From contig CBDAQZ010000003.1 of assembly GCA_965199335.1 (NCBI GenBank), forward strand, positions 62,001-126,000: a stretch of 64,000 nt of DNA. Reading direction: 5' to 3'. Under the pieces are notes generated by a model. That model saw nothing but the letters and a program-made list of their open reading frames with translations, did not search any database and had not been told where the DNA came from. Source of the stretch: CBDAQV01 sp965199335. GTDB taxonomy: Bacteria; Pseudomonadota; Alphaproteobacteria; CALMVH01. Position numbers and translations under genes: made by a program. Shown one piece after another: positions 56,004 through 64,000 of this stretch. How positions within the stretch are numbered: position 1 is the first letter of the stretch; every line of letters starts with the position of its first letter.

Positions 56004-57233
56004 ATGGCTCTCATAGTGCAGAAATTCGGCGGGACCTCGGTCGGCACCGTCGAGCGGATCAAGGCCGCCGCCCTCAAGGTAAAGGCGGAGATCGACCGGG
56101 GCAACCATGTCGCGGTGGTGGTGTCGGCGATGGCCGGCGTCACCAACCAGCTGGTGGAATACTGCCAGTCCCTGACCCAGTCGCGCCACAGCCACGAATA
56201 CGACAGCGTCATCGCCTCGGGCGAGCAGGTCACCAGCGGTCTTATGGCGCTGGCATTGCAGACCCATGGCCTGAAGGCCCATTCGTATCAGGGCTGGCAA
56301 GTGCCAATCGTCACCGATGACGCTCATTCGATAGCGCGTATCCACCGGATCGGCATCGACAGCATCAAGCCACGCATGCTCGGCGGCGAAGTGCCGGTGA
56401 TCAGCGGGTTCCAGGGCGTCACCGAAACCGGGCGCATCACCACGCTGGGACGGGGGGGATCGGATACGTCGGCGGTCGCTCTGGCAGCGGCGCTGGGCGC
56501 CGAGCGCTGCGATATCTACACTGATGTCGACGGTGTATATACCACCGATCCGCGCCTGGTCACCAAGGCACGCAAGCTTTCGCGCATCACTTACGAGGAA
56601 ATGCTGGAGATGGCGTCGCAGGGCGCCAAGGTGCTGCAGACCCGCTCTGTTGAAATGGCCATGCGTCACGGGGTAAAGGTCCAGGTGCTATCGTCTTTCG
56701 GCGAAGCCATCGGCAGCGACCTGCCGGGAACGCTGGTCGTACATGAGGATGAGACATTGGAACAGGAAACGGTCAGCGGTATCGCCTACAGCCGGGACGA
56801 GGCGAAGATAACCCTGGTGCGGGTCATGGACCGGCCCGGCGTGGCGGCAGCGATCTTCGGCCCGCTGGCGGCGGCGCAGATCAATGTCGACATGATCGTG
56901 CAGAACATCTCCAAGGACGGCACGACCGACGTGACCTTTACCGTGCCTAAGGCCGATTTCGACCGCGCGATCGAAGTCATCAGGGGCATGGATGCGATCA
57001 CCTACGAGTCGCTGCTGTCGGATTCGAACGTGGTCAAGATTTCTGTCATAGGCGTCGGCATGCGCAGCCATGCCGGGGTGGCGCAACGTATGTTCCATGC
57101 CCTGGCCGAGCGCGGCATCAACATCCAGGTAATCTCGACCTCGGAGATCAAGATCAGCGTCCTTATCGACGAGGAATACACCGAACTGGCCCTGCGCGCG
57201 CTGCACACCGCCTATGGCATGGACGCGGCCTAG
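56004..57233 (+). CDS. lysC: Aspartate kinase
   Basis: LysC phosphorylates aspartate as the first step to lysine, threonine and methionine. The 409-residue protein starts MALIVQKFGGTSVGTVERIK, has the kinase core (GRGGSDTSAVALAAALG near 150-166) and two C-terminal ACT domains (about 265-400) that bind lysine or threonine for feedback control. Normal length. Start ATG 56004. Confidence 0.97.
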   Translation: MALIVQKFGGTSVGTVERIKAAALKVKAEIDRGNHVAVVVSAMAGVTNQLVEYCQSLTQSRHSHEYDSVIASGEQVTSGLMALALQTHGLKAHSYQGWQVPIVTDDAHSIARIHRIGIDSIKPRMLGGEVPVISGFQGVTETGRITTLGRGGSDTSAVALAAALGAERCDIYTDVDGVYTTDPRLVTKARKLSRITYEEMLEMASQGAKVLQTRSVEMAMRHGVKVQVLSSFGEAIGSDLPGTLVVHEDETLEQETVSGIAYSRDEAKITLVRVMDRPGVAAAIFGPLAAAQINVDMIVQNISKDGTTDVTFTVPKADFDRAIEVIRGMDAITYESLLSDSNVVKISVIGVGMRSHAGVAQRMFHALAERGINIQVISTSEIKISVLIDEEYTELALRALHTAYGMDAA

Positions 57234-57315
57234 CGACGTTAAAGCTTGTGCAAGGGGCTTGCTCCATATTGCCCCGAGTTGAAAATTTGTCTGCTGTAAA
57301 GGAACGGGAAGTCTA

Positions 57316-59676
57316 GTGACCGACACGCCGGGTGGCGGCGCCTGGGGAAACGGCGCCTCCTCCGACAATATCTCCCTGACAACGACGACGCGCCGCAAGG
57401 GCGCGCGGCGGAGCAATGCCGCCTCGCGCCGGCTGATCGCGCGCCTGCGCGACATCATGGCGGGCGAAGGCTCGGGCGACGAACGGCTGGAAAAGATCGT
57501 TTCCCTGATAGCGGCCGAGCTGGTGGCCGAGGTTTGCTCTTGCTACGTCATGCGCGCCGGCGAGGTGCTGGAGCTGTTCGCCACGGTCGGCCTGAACCGC
57601 GCGGCGGTGCGGCAGACGCGCCTGCGCGTGGGCGAGGGCCTGGTCGGCATCATCGCGGCGCAGGCACAGCCGCTGTCGCTTTCCGACGCCCCTTCGCATC
57701 CCAATTTCGCCTACCGGCCCGAAACCGGCGAGGATCCGTACCATTCCCTGGCCGGCGTGCCGATCCTGCGCGGCGGGCGCGTACGCGGCGTGCTGGTGAT
57801 CCAGAACCGCAGCGAACGTACATACACCTCCGACGAGATCGATACGCTACAGACCGTGGCGATGGTCGTGGCCGAGTTGGTGGCCGGCGGCAATCTGGTC
57901 GATCCGCGCGAACTGGCCAATGCCGGCGATGCCGGCCTTGTACCGCAGCGGCTTACCGGCATGGGCATGAACGGGGGCATGGCACGGGGCCTGGCGGTCC
58001 TGCACCGCCCGCAACTGACCCTGCACCAGATCGTCGCCGACGATCCTGCAGTCGAGGAAACGCGGCTTGACGGCGCGTTGCAGAGCATGCGGCGCGAGAT
58101 CGACACCATGCTGGTCACCAGCGGCCTGATCGGGGGCGGCGAGCATGTCGAGATCCTGGAAACCTACCGCCTGTTCGCCGACGATCGCGGCTGGCTGTCG
58201 CGGATCGAGGAAGCCATCGGTCAGGGCCTGACCGCCGAAGCCGCCGTGGCGCAGGTGCAGAACGGCAACCGTGCCCGGCTGACGCAAATCGCCGATCCGT
58301 ATTTGCGCGAACGGCTGCTGGACCTTGAAGACCTTTCGATGCGGCTGCTGAAGCACCTGTCGAGCGACGGCAAGCTGGAAAAACCGGTTCCGCCCGGCGA
58401 TTTCATCCTGGTGGCCCGCGCGCTGGGGCCGGCGGAATTGCTGGATTACGACCGCGAAAAGCTGCGTGGCGTACTGCTCGAGGAAGGATCCACTTCCAGC
58501 CACGTCGCCATCGTGGCGCGGGCGCTGGGCATTCCGATGGTCGGCCATTGCACCGATGCGCTGACCCGGATCGAGCCGGGCGACCCGCTGATCCTCGACG
58601 GCGACATGGGCCAGATCCATGTCCGTCCCTCGGAAGACCTGATTGCCGGCTTCAAACAGACCATGGCCCTGCGCAAGGCGCGTAGCGGTCTTTACCGCGA
58701 AACCCGCAATCTGCCCTCGGTCACGCTCGACGGCGTCCCGATTTCGCTGATGGTCAATGCCGGGCTGGTGATCGAGATGCCGCAGCTGCACGACGTGCAG
58801 GCGGACGGCGTCGGACTGTATCGCACCGAAATCCCCTTCATGGTGCGGGCCGAATATCCCGACATGAAGACGCAGGTTGAGCTTTACCGCGAGGTGCTCG
58901 ACGCTGCGCAGGGCAAGCCGGTGACATTCCGGACGCTGGATGTCGGCGGCGACAAGCCCTTGCCCTCCTTCGCCGTCCCGACGGAGGAAAACCCGGCCCT
59001 GGGCTGGCGCGCGTTGCGCATCGGGCTGGACCGTCCCGCCATGCTGCGCACCCAGCTGCGCGCCCTGATCGCCGCCGCGGAGGGACGCGACCTGCGCCTG
59101 ATGTTCCCGCTGGTCGCCGAGGTGGCCGAGCTGGACCGGGCCCGCGAACTTCTGAACCGCGAGATGCTGCGCGCGCAACAGCGGAATTCTGCTCCCTCAT
59201 CGCTGAAGATCGGTGTCATGATCGAAGTCCCGTCGCTGCTGTTCCAGCTGGACATGCTGCTGCGCGACATCGATTTCGTATCGGTCGGCAGCAATGACCT
59301 GATGCAATACCTCTATGCCGCCGATCGGAACAACGGCCGCGTCAACAAGCGCTACGATACCCTTTCGCCGCCTTTGCTCAACGCCCTGTCCTGGCTGAAC
59401 GAGAAATGCCGCGCCGCCCGCGTTCCCCTGAGCGTTTGCGGCGATATGGCTTCGCGCCCGCTGGATGCCATGGCCCTGGTAGGGCTTGGCATCGAAAGCC
59501 TGTCGATGCCTGCCGCCGCCATCGGCCCGGTCAAGGCCATGGTCAGATCGCTTGAGATGCAGCGCATCTCGGCCTATCTAGGACAGGCGATCCGGTCGCG
59601 CGATCACTCGTTGCGCGACAAGTTGCGTGCATTCGCACACGACCATCAGATCCTTGTCGAGGAAAATGCAGGATGA
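57316..59676 (+). CDS. ptsP: Nitrogen phosphotransferase enzyme I (PtsP)
   Basis: PtsP is the PEP-dependent first enzyme of the nitrogen phosphotransfer system. The 786-residue protein has a GAF domain (~30-175), the EI linker and a phosphohistidine domain with STSSHVAIVARALGIPMVG (His near 396), then the PEP-binding TIM barrel with RTEIPFM, VGSNDLMQY and VCGDMAS. GTG 57316 follows GGAACGGGA. The stop TGA overlaps the next ATG by four bases. Confidence 0.95.
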   Translation: MTDTPGGGAWGNGASSDNISLTTTTRRKGARRSNAASRRLIARLRDIMAGEGSGDERLEKIVSLIAAELVAEVCSCYVMRAGEVLELFATVGLNRAAVRQTRLRVGEGLVGIIAAQAQPLSLSDAPSHPNFAYRPETGEDPYHSLAGVPILRGGRVRGVLVIQNRSERTYTSDEIDTLQTVAMVVAELVAGGNLVDPRELANAGDAGLVPQRLTGMGMNGGMARGLAVLHRPQLTLHQIVADDPAVEETRLDGALQSMRREIDTMLVTSGLIGGGEHVEILETYRLFADDRGWLSRIEEAIGQGLTAEAAVAQVQNGNRARLTQIADPYLRERLLDLEDLSMRLLKHLSSDGKLEKPVPPGDFILVARALGPAELLDYDREKLRGVLLEEGSTSSHVAIVARALGIPMVGHCTDALTRIEPGDPLILDGDMGQIHVRPSEDLIAGFKQTMALRKARSGLYRETRNLPSVTLDGVPISLMVNAGLVIEMPQLHDVQADGVGLYRTEIPFMVRAEYPDMKTQVELYREVLDAAQGKPVTFRTLDVGGDKPLPSFAVPTEENPALGWRALRIGLDRPAMLRTQLRALIAAAEGRDLRLMFPLVAEVAELDRARELLNREMLRAQQRNSAPSSLKIGVMIEVPSLLFQLDMLLRDIDFVSVGSNDLMQYLYAADRNNGRVNKRYDTLSPPLLNALSWLNEKCRAARVPLSVCGDMASRPLDAMALVGLGIESLSMPAAAIGPVKAMVRSLEMQRISAYLGQAIRSRDHSLRDKLRAFAHDHQILVEENAG

Positions 59677-60572
59677 CAGTCGGTAGTATGTTGCGTGAAC
59701 AGCGGGAGAAGCTGGGCCTCGACCTTCCCGCGATGGCGACGTATCTGCGTATCCGCCTTCCCTTCCTGCAATCGATCGAAAACGATGCGTTCAACGAGCT
59801 TCCGCCTGGAAACGCCTATCGCATTGGCTTCATCAAAAGCTATGCCAGCGCCCTGAACCTGGACGTCGAGGAAGCGGTGGCGCTGTTTCGCAAGGAACAG
59901 GTCGCCAGCACGCAGAAGACCCCCCTGCGCGTACGTGTCCCCATCAGCGACAGCCGCACGCCGACCATCAGCGTGATCGGCATCGTACTGGTTTTGATTG
60001 CCGCCTGCTGGGTCAGCTGGGCCTTCCTGCATCGTTCGGACCGAACCATGGCCGACGAAGTGCCTCCCGTGCCTGAACGGCTGCAGGAAAAACCGGTGCA
60101 GGCCGAAGCCGCCGCCCCGGTACCCCCAGCCGTACCGTCTGCAACGCCCGCACCCGCCACACCGGCGCCGGTGACGGCTGCCGATAGTACGGAATCCGAC
60201 GAAGCCCGGGACGAGACCTATAATCACGAGGCTGGCGCGCAAATCCCGAACCGGGCCGCCACGCAAGCTGCGGCGGTCCCCGCGGGCCACGAGCTGAGCG
60301 GCGATACGGGACCGTATCACGTCCAGATCGTATCGCTTGCCGAGTCCTGGGTTCAGATCCGCGACAGCGGCAAGGTCGTCTATACCGGGGTCATGCACCC
60401 GGGCGATACCTACCGGGTTCCCGATCGGCCGGGCTGGACGATGACGGCCGGAAATTCGGGCGGGATCATCCTGGCGCTGGACGGCAAGAACGGCGCGCCA
60501 CTGGGGGCGGCCGGCGAAGTTGCAAGGAATGTCCCGCTGGATACGGCATCGGTTGCAACACAGCACCCGTAA
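59673..60572 (+). CDS. RodZ-like membrane protein with N-terminal HTH
   Basis: A 299-residue protein: a Cro-type helix-turn-helix (residues 1-75, MLREQREKLGLDLPAMATYL), a single transmembrane helix near 100-120, a Pro/Ala-rich linker and a C-terminal DUF4115 beta domain (QIVSLAESWVQIRDSGKVV). RodZ ties MreB to cell-wall synthesis and sets cell shape. Start ATG 59673 overlaps ptsP. It precedes ispG, as in many alphaproteobacteria. Confidence 0.9.
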   Translation: MTVGSMLREQREKLGLDLPAMATYLRIRLPFLQSIENDAFNELPPGNAYRIGFIKSYASALNLDVEEAVALFRKEQVASTQKTPLRVRVPISDSRTPTISVIGIVLVLIAACWVSWAFLHRSDRTMADEVPPVPERLQEKPVQAEAAAPVPPAVPSATPAPATPAPVTAADSTESDEARDETYNHEAGAQIPNRAATQAAAVPAGHELSGDTGPYHVQIVSLAESWVQIRDSGKVVYTGVMHPGDTYRVPDRPGWTMTAGNSGGIILALDGKNGAPLGAAGEVARNVPLDTASVATQHP

Positions 60573-60600
60573 CCGTTCGGCATAAATAACTTGGTTTTTT

Positions 60601-60613
60601 GGCCAGGCTGGCC
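60601..60613 (+). terminator. Possible weak hairpin between rodZ-like gene and ispG
   Basis: GGCCA-GGC-TGGCC flanked by TTTTTT before and TATTTT after. The stem is short, so termination would be partial; it might also mark an ispG leader. Confidence 0.3.
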
Positions 60614-60654
60614 TATTTTCCCGTTATATCCCATTCAGACTGGACACCAGACAG

Positions 60655-61794
60655 ATGAGCAGCGTTCGTCCGTACCGCCAAATCCAACGCCGTAACTGCC
60701 GCCAGATCAGCGTCGGCAAGGTCAAGGTCGGCGGTGACGCCCCGATCACCGTGCAGTCGATGACCAACACGTTGACTACGGACATCGACGCGACGGTGCG
60801 CCAGATCCACGAGCTGGAGGAAGCCGGCGCCGACATCGTGCGCGTTTCCTGCCCGGACGAGGAATCGTCCCGCGCGCTGAAGGGCATCGTGTCCCAGGTG
60901 ACGGTGCCGATTGTCGCCGACATCCATTTCCACTACAAGCGCGCCATCGAGGCCGCCGAAAGCGGTGCGGCCTGCCTGCGCATCAACCCCGGCAATATCG
61001 GCTCGGCCGACCGCGTGCGCGAAGTCATCAAAGCCGCCAAGGATCACGGCTGCTCCATGCGTATAGGCGTCAATGCCGGGTCGCTGGAAAAGGAATTGCT
61101 GGAAAAATACGGCGAGCCCTGCCCGGAGGCGATGGTCGAATCCGCGCTGAACCACATCAAGATCCTGGAAGACAACGATTTCTTCGAATTCAAGATCAGC
61201 TGCAAGGCCTCGGACGTGTTCTTGGCCGTGGCTGCCTATAACGCCCTGGCCGATGCGTGCGATTATCCGCTGCATGTCGGAATTACCGAAGCCGGCGGCC
61301 TGCGCTCGGGCACGGTGAAGTCTTCCATCGGCATGGGCTCCCTGCTGTGGGCCGGCGTCGGCGACACGATCCGCGTTTCGCTATCGGCCGATCCGGTCGA
61401 GGAGATCCGCGTCGGTTTCGACATATTGAAGTCGCTGGGCCTGCGTCACCGCGGTGTCAACGTCATCTCATGCCCGTCATGCGCACGCCAGAATTTCAAC
61501 GTCATCGAGACGGTGAAGGTACTGGAGGAACGCTTGGCCCATATCTCGACCCCGATGAGCGTTTCGGTTATCGGCTGCGTCGTAAACGGCCCGGGTGAGG
61601 CGCGTGAAACCGATATCGGCTTCACCGGCGGCGGCAACGACACCCATCAGGTTTACATCGCCGGCCAGCCCGCGCACCGCCTGAAGGACCAGAACATCGT
61701 CGACCACCTGGTAAAACTGGTCGAGGAAAAGGCCGCCAAGATCGAAGAGGCCCGCAAGGCGGAAGAAGAAGCTGCACTGCACGCGGCGGAGTAG
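60655..61794 (+). CDS. ispG: 4-hydroxy-3-methylbut-2-enyl-diphosphate synthase (IspG/GcpE)
   Basis: IspG converts MEcPP to HMBPP in the MEP isoprenoid pathway with a 4Fe-4S cluster. The 379-residue protein opens with VKVGGDAPITVQSMTNT, and near the end CPSCAR and GCVVNGPGEARETDIG supply the cluster cysteines. Length and motifs normal. Start ATG 60655. Confidence 0.97.
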   Translation: MSSVRPYRQIQRRNCRQISVGKVKVGGDAPITVQSMTNTLTTDIDATVRQIHELEEAGADIVRVSCPDEESSRALKGIVSQVTVPIVADIHFHYKRAIEAAESGAACLRINPGNIGSADRVREVIKAAKDHGCSMRIGVNAGSLEKELLEKYGEPCPEAMVESALNHIKILEDNDFFEFKISCKASDVFLAVAAYNALADACDYPLHVGITEAGGLRSGTVKSSIGMGSLLWAGVGDTIRVSLSADPVEEIRVGFDILKSLGLRHRGVNVISCPSCARQNFNVIETVKVLEERLAHISTPMSVSVIGCVVNGPGEARETDIGFTGGGNDTHQVYIAGQPAHRLKDQNIVDHLVKLVEEKAAKIEEARKAEEEAALHAAE

Positions 61795-61799
61795 ACCAA

Positions 61800-62135
61800 A
61801 TGCTTTTTCGCTTTCTACTGCCGGCGCTGATGATCGTTTCGGCAAGCGCGCAGGCACAGAGTACGGACGATGGGCTAAAGGCTGTGATCGGCGTCGGTTA
61901 CGATCAATTGAAAAGCTGCCAAAGCGATGCCGATTGCGTGGCAGTGAATGACTTCCTTGATTGCTGCAGAATGACCTCGGTGAACGTCAAGTACCGCACG
62001 CTGGTCGAGCAGAACCATGGCAAGCTTTTCAGCAGCCTTGCCTCACCCGATACGCAGGCCAGATGCAGGCTTTTGGAGTGCCAGGCACCCAGTGTCGTTT
62101 CCGTTTGCGAAAACATGCAGTGCCAGGTTCGTTAA
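61800..62135 (+). CDS. Secreted cysteine-rich protein
   Basis: A 111-residue protein with a signal peptide (MLFRFLLPALMIVSASAQAQ) and eight cysteines in the mature part, including a CC pair and CENMQC near the end. This suggests a disulfide-stabilised periplasmic protein. No family recognised. It begins five bases after ispG and may be cotranscribed. Confidence 0.65.
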   Translation: MLFRFLLPALMIVSASAQAQSTDDGLKAVIGVGYDQLKSCQSDADCVAVNDFLDCCRMTSVNVKYRTLVEQNHGKLFSSLASPDTQARCRLLECQAPSVVSVCENMQCQVR

Positions 62136-62346
62136 TAAGACTCATCGGATGCTCTTTCATCGCGGCACTTGTCCCTGCTCAGAATCTCATTTCGGCGAAC
62201 AAGCAGCTAAGATCGATTATCGGAATTGACTGGCATTAAATGCAAAGCTGCAAGGCCGACAGCGACTGCTATCCAGCCAGCAATCCCGTTCTGGCCTCCG
62301 ATGCAGGTCAGTGCGGGTAAGAAATTGATTTCATTAGATCCAGGCG
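62136..62346. other. Intergenic region, no convincing gene
   Basis: About 210 bases between the Cys-rich protein and the coupled unknown. A minus-strand frame of 63 codons crosses it with a short hydrophobic stretch, but it overlaps the next gene and has no good start, so I do not call it. Confidence 0.5.
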
Positions 62347-62727
62347 CTAGGGAACAAGGTGCTTGAAAATTTTTCCATCGCTTGAGGCAATTTCGCATTC
62401 GACCGCGCAGGAATGATCGTCACTGCGATTTTCAGTAAACTCGAACCGAAGTCGGACCGACTTCACGCGAGTGCGATCGAGTCCGGTTGCGTCGAGTATC
62501 TTCCAGAACATCGGAAGCAAATTCGGAAGCGCTGTCTCCAGAGGCTTCCACCTGGGCAAGCCGGCTGGATAGGGATCGACATCAAGCAGGTCTACCTGGA
62601 CAATATCGGTGCCTACCGTCCGGCATGCCTGCGACAGATGCGGATGCAGATAGCTGAAGAAGCTTTGCGAATGATGTGCAATGTCGTGGGCCACGCCGCC
62701 AAGAGGCTTGAGGGACTTCAAAGTCAT
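62347..62727 (-). CDS. Hypothetical protein coupled to the deacylase
   Basis: From ATG 62727, which overlaps the deacylase stop in ATGA form, a 126-residue soluble protein with His-rich start (GGVAHDIAHHSQSFFSYLHPHL) and a C-terminal beta-rich half (VRLRFEFTENRSDDHSCAVEC). Tight coupling suggests it works with the deacylase. No family recognised. Confidence 0.6.
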   Translation of the reverse strand: MTLKSLKPLGGVAHDIAHHSQSFFSYLHPHLSQACRTVGTDIVQVDLLDVDPYPAGLPRWKPLETALPNLLPMFWKILDATGLDRTRVKSVRLRFEFTENRSDDHSCAVECEIASSDGKIFKHLVP

Positions 62728-63626
62728 TCCGTCCCGTAATAATACCATTCCGCCCCGATGGGCTGTGTCGCGTGCGGCATGATGATGAAGCCGTCGCGGT
62801 CGGCGTGGAACCGGGTGCCGTCGGGGTAGGTGCCGATCAATTCACCCTGCTTCAACTCGACCAAATTTTTCCAGTCTTTGGCAAAGGTCCCTTCCTGCTG
62901 GCGGTAGACGACATTGCAGGCACGGACCAGGCGGGTCTTGTGCTCTCCCGTTCTTCCACCAGGAAAATCCGCCAGTCCAAGATAATGCATCGCGTTACGG
63001 ATCGCGCGATAGGCGACTTCCGGAGCCTGCGGGTCGAGGTGCTGGCCGCATTCCGTCGTGACCCCGACGACGCCGAAACGCCTGGCATATTCCGCGGTCC
63101 CGGTCGGTTCGTCCGGATTCTCCGGCGGCTTGCGCCCTGCGGCGGCGTAGGCATTTTCCCAGCCGGTAACCAGGTGTTCCGGTCCCAGGCAGTCGGCGAA
63201 GCCACGTTCCCTGGGGTCTTCGGGGCTGTTCACGAACACGAACGGCACATCGCCGGAATCGTAGGAATGCAGATCCAGCAGCACGTCGCAGTCTTCCAGG
63301 ATCGGACACAGGACGTTGCCCAGCCGCGCCTCGTAGGTCTGCGGATCTTCCGTCGGCACCAGGAAACGGTTCAGGTTGCGCTCGATATAGCGCACGTTGC
63401 GCCGCGCCGCCTCGGGATTGCAGACCGGGATGAAGGTTACCCGCCCCCTTTGCAGCGACAGCGCCCCGCTTTCGAACTCTTCCAGCGCGCGCCTTATGGC
63501 GATCGGTCCACAGATTTCGTTGCCATGCACGCCGCCCAGGACCAGCAGCCTGGGACCCGGCGTTTCGCTGGCAAAAGTGATGGTCTTGATCGTGCCGGAA
63601 GCGTTTGTCATGGCCGGATTAAACAT
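62724..63626 (-). CDS. Succinylglutamate desuccinylase/aspartoacylase-family hydrolase
   Basis: From ATG 63626 (ACGGGG site just upstream; 63611 is an alternative) a ~300-residue M14-type zinc hydrolase. The metal ligands sit in GGVHGNEICG and DVLLDLHSYD, and the catalytic Glu in GVTTECGQH. AstE/AspA-like enzymes remove acyl groups from amino acids; this exact subgroup is uncharacterised. It is upstream of and overlaps a small unknown gene. Confidence 0.88.
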   Translation of the reverse strand: MFNPAMTNASGTIKTITFASETPGPRLLVLGGVHGNEICGPIAIRRALEEFESGALSLQRGRVTFIPVCNPEAARRNVRYIERNLNRFLVPTEDPQTYEARLGNVLCPILEDCDVLLDLHSYDSGDVPFVFVNSPEDPRERGFADCLGPEHLVTGWENAYAAAGRKPPENPDEPTGTAEYARRFGVVGVTTECGQHLDPQAPEVAYRAIRNAMHYLGLADFPGGRTGEHKTRLVRACNVVYRQQEGTFAKDWKNLVELKQGELIGTYPDGTRFHADRDGFIIMPHATQPIGAEWYYYGTE

Positions 63627-63717
63627 AAGCCCCGTCGAATTCACAAGATAGCTAGGATCAAAATCACACTATGCTATGTTGCAATCCTCACAATTCAACG
63701 AACAGGGTTTCGAGGGC

Positions 63718-64000
63718 ATGGTCTCTCTACAGCTTGACGACTATCCAGATATGGTTCGCGACGATACCAAGGTCGATCTGCGCCGCGTCGGCGCGCATCC
63801 CGATTTCTGGTATCCGGTCGCCTGGAGCCGTGAGCTGAAGGCCGGCAAGACCCTTGCCGTGCGCTTCGCCGGCGAACCGATCGTATTGATCCGTCCGGAA
63901 GAGGGCGACGTCTTCGCGCTGGAAAACCGTTGCGCCCATCGTCAGGTGCCGCTGGACAAGGGCGTCGTCGACGGCTGCGCCGTACGTTGCGGCTATCACG
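63718..64000 (+). CDS. Rieske oxygenase, N-terminal fragment
   Basis: The gene starts at ATG 63718 and runs off the window. The visible 94 residues contain PDFWYPVAWSREL and the Rieske 2Fe-2S ligands C72-A-H74 and C91-G-Y-H94. This is the N-terminal cluster domain of a ring-hydroxylating-type oxygenase; the catalytic domain and substrate lie outside. Divergent from the deacylase. Confidence 0.85.
   Translation, partial: MVSLQLDDYPDMVRDDTKVDLRRVGAHPDFWYPVAWSRELKAGKTLAVRFAGEPIVLIRPEEGDVFALENRCAHRQVPLDKGVVDGCAVRCGYH

Noticed and set aside
62207..62398. 63-codon minus-strand frame with a hydrophobic stretch
   Set aside because: Overlaps the adjacent coupled gene out of frame, lacks a ribosome site, and matches nothing known to me.

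Overview
The window is chromosomal DNA from an alphaproteobacterium. Evidence: a circularly permuted two-piece tmRNA (tag peptide ANDNVREDVVALAA), the alpha-type ClpXP adaptor SspB, an ELM1/DUF1022 protein, DUF1178, a carB-greA pair, a divergent ubiG/lysC pair and a pgsA/uvrC neighbourhood. The base composition is GC-rich and codon use is GC3-rich. I cannot name a genus. No phage, transposase, rRNA or CRISPR was found; most of the window is ordinary chromosome broken by small accessory patches.

Layout. 1-7.5 kb: the end of proC, the ribosome-associated GTPase typA, a secreted unknown, a membrane-anchored TPR protein and a GH17-GT2 beta-glucan synthase whose start is unclear. 7.5-10.3 kb: an AT-richer EamA transporter, a membrane protein with no visible canonical start, and two unknowns. 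10.3-16.8 kb: pgsA and uvrC (both minus), separated by a plus-strand two-gene operon of large unknown proteins that are paralogous to each other and built of repeated modules. 17.1-22.5 kb: a pteridine SDR-folB pair, tRNA-Leu(UAA), another EamA transporter, a secreted unknown, a flavin-binding family protein, an SH3/surface-antigen-like protein and sspB between two palindromic repeats. 22.6-30 kb: tmRNA, thyX, two tandem paralogous membrane proteins, carB and greA. 30-34.8 kb: DinB, HD hydrolase, a Cys-tailed small protein, purU, ELM1-like and trxB.

34.9-36.5 kb is a single AT-rich foreign-looking gene (AlbA_2/Schlafen-type plus ATPase fold). 36.5-45.1 kb: PiT phosphate transporter coupled to an M50 protease, an orphan treY, a VOC protein, ettA, a broken SEC-C gene and a P-loop kinase. 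45.1-55.2 kb: HAD phosphatase, unknown, KamA/EpmB-like aminomutase, flavin reductase, TPR-glycosyltransferase coupled to dusA, SH3 protein, MFS exporter, DUF3175, methyltransferase, comF and DUF1178. 55.2-64 kb: ubiG, lysC, ptsP, rodZ-like, ispG, a Cys-rich secreted protein, an AstE/AspA-type deacylase with a coupled unknown, and the start of a Rieske oxygenase.

The functional core is housekeeping: translation quality control (tmRNA with SspB, TypA, EttA, GreA, DusA), one-carbon and nucleotide metabolism (FolB, SDR, ThyX, PurU, CarB) and envelope biogenesis (PgsA, glucan synthase, RodZ-like, IspG). The best candidate for an undescribed system is the two-gene paralogous repeat operon at 11.0-14.9 kb. 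The AT-rich AlbA_2/ATPase gene at 34.9 kb is second. Several genes show apparent one-base shifts in A-runs, which may be sequence errors or real lesions.
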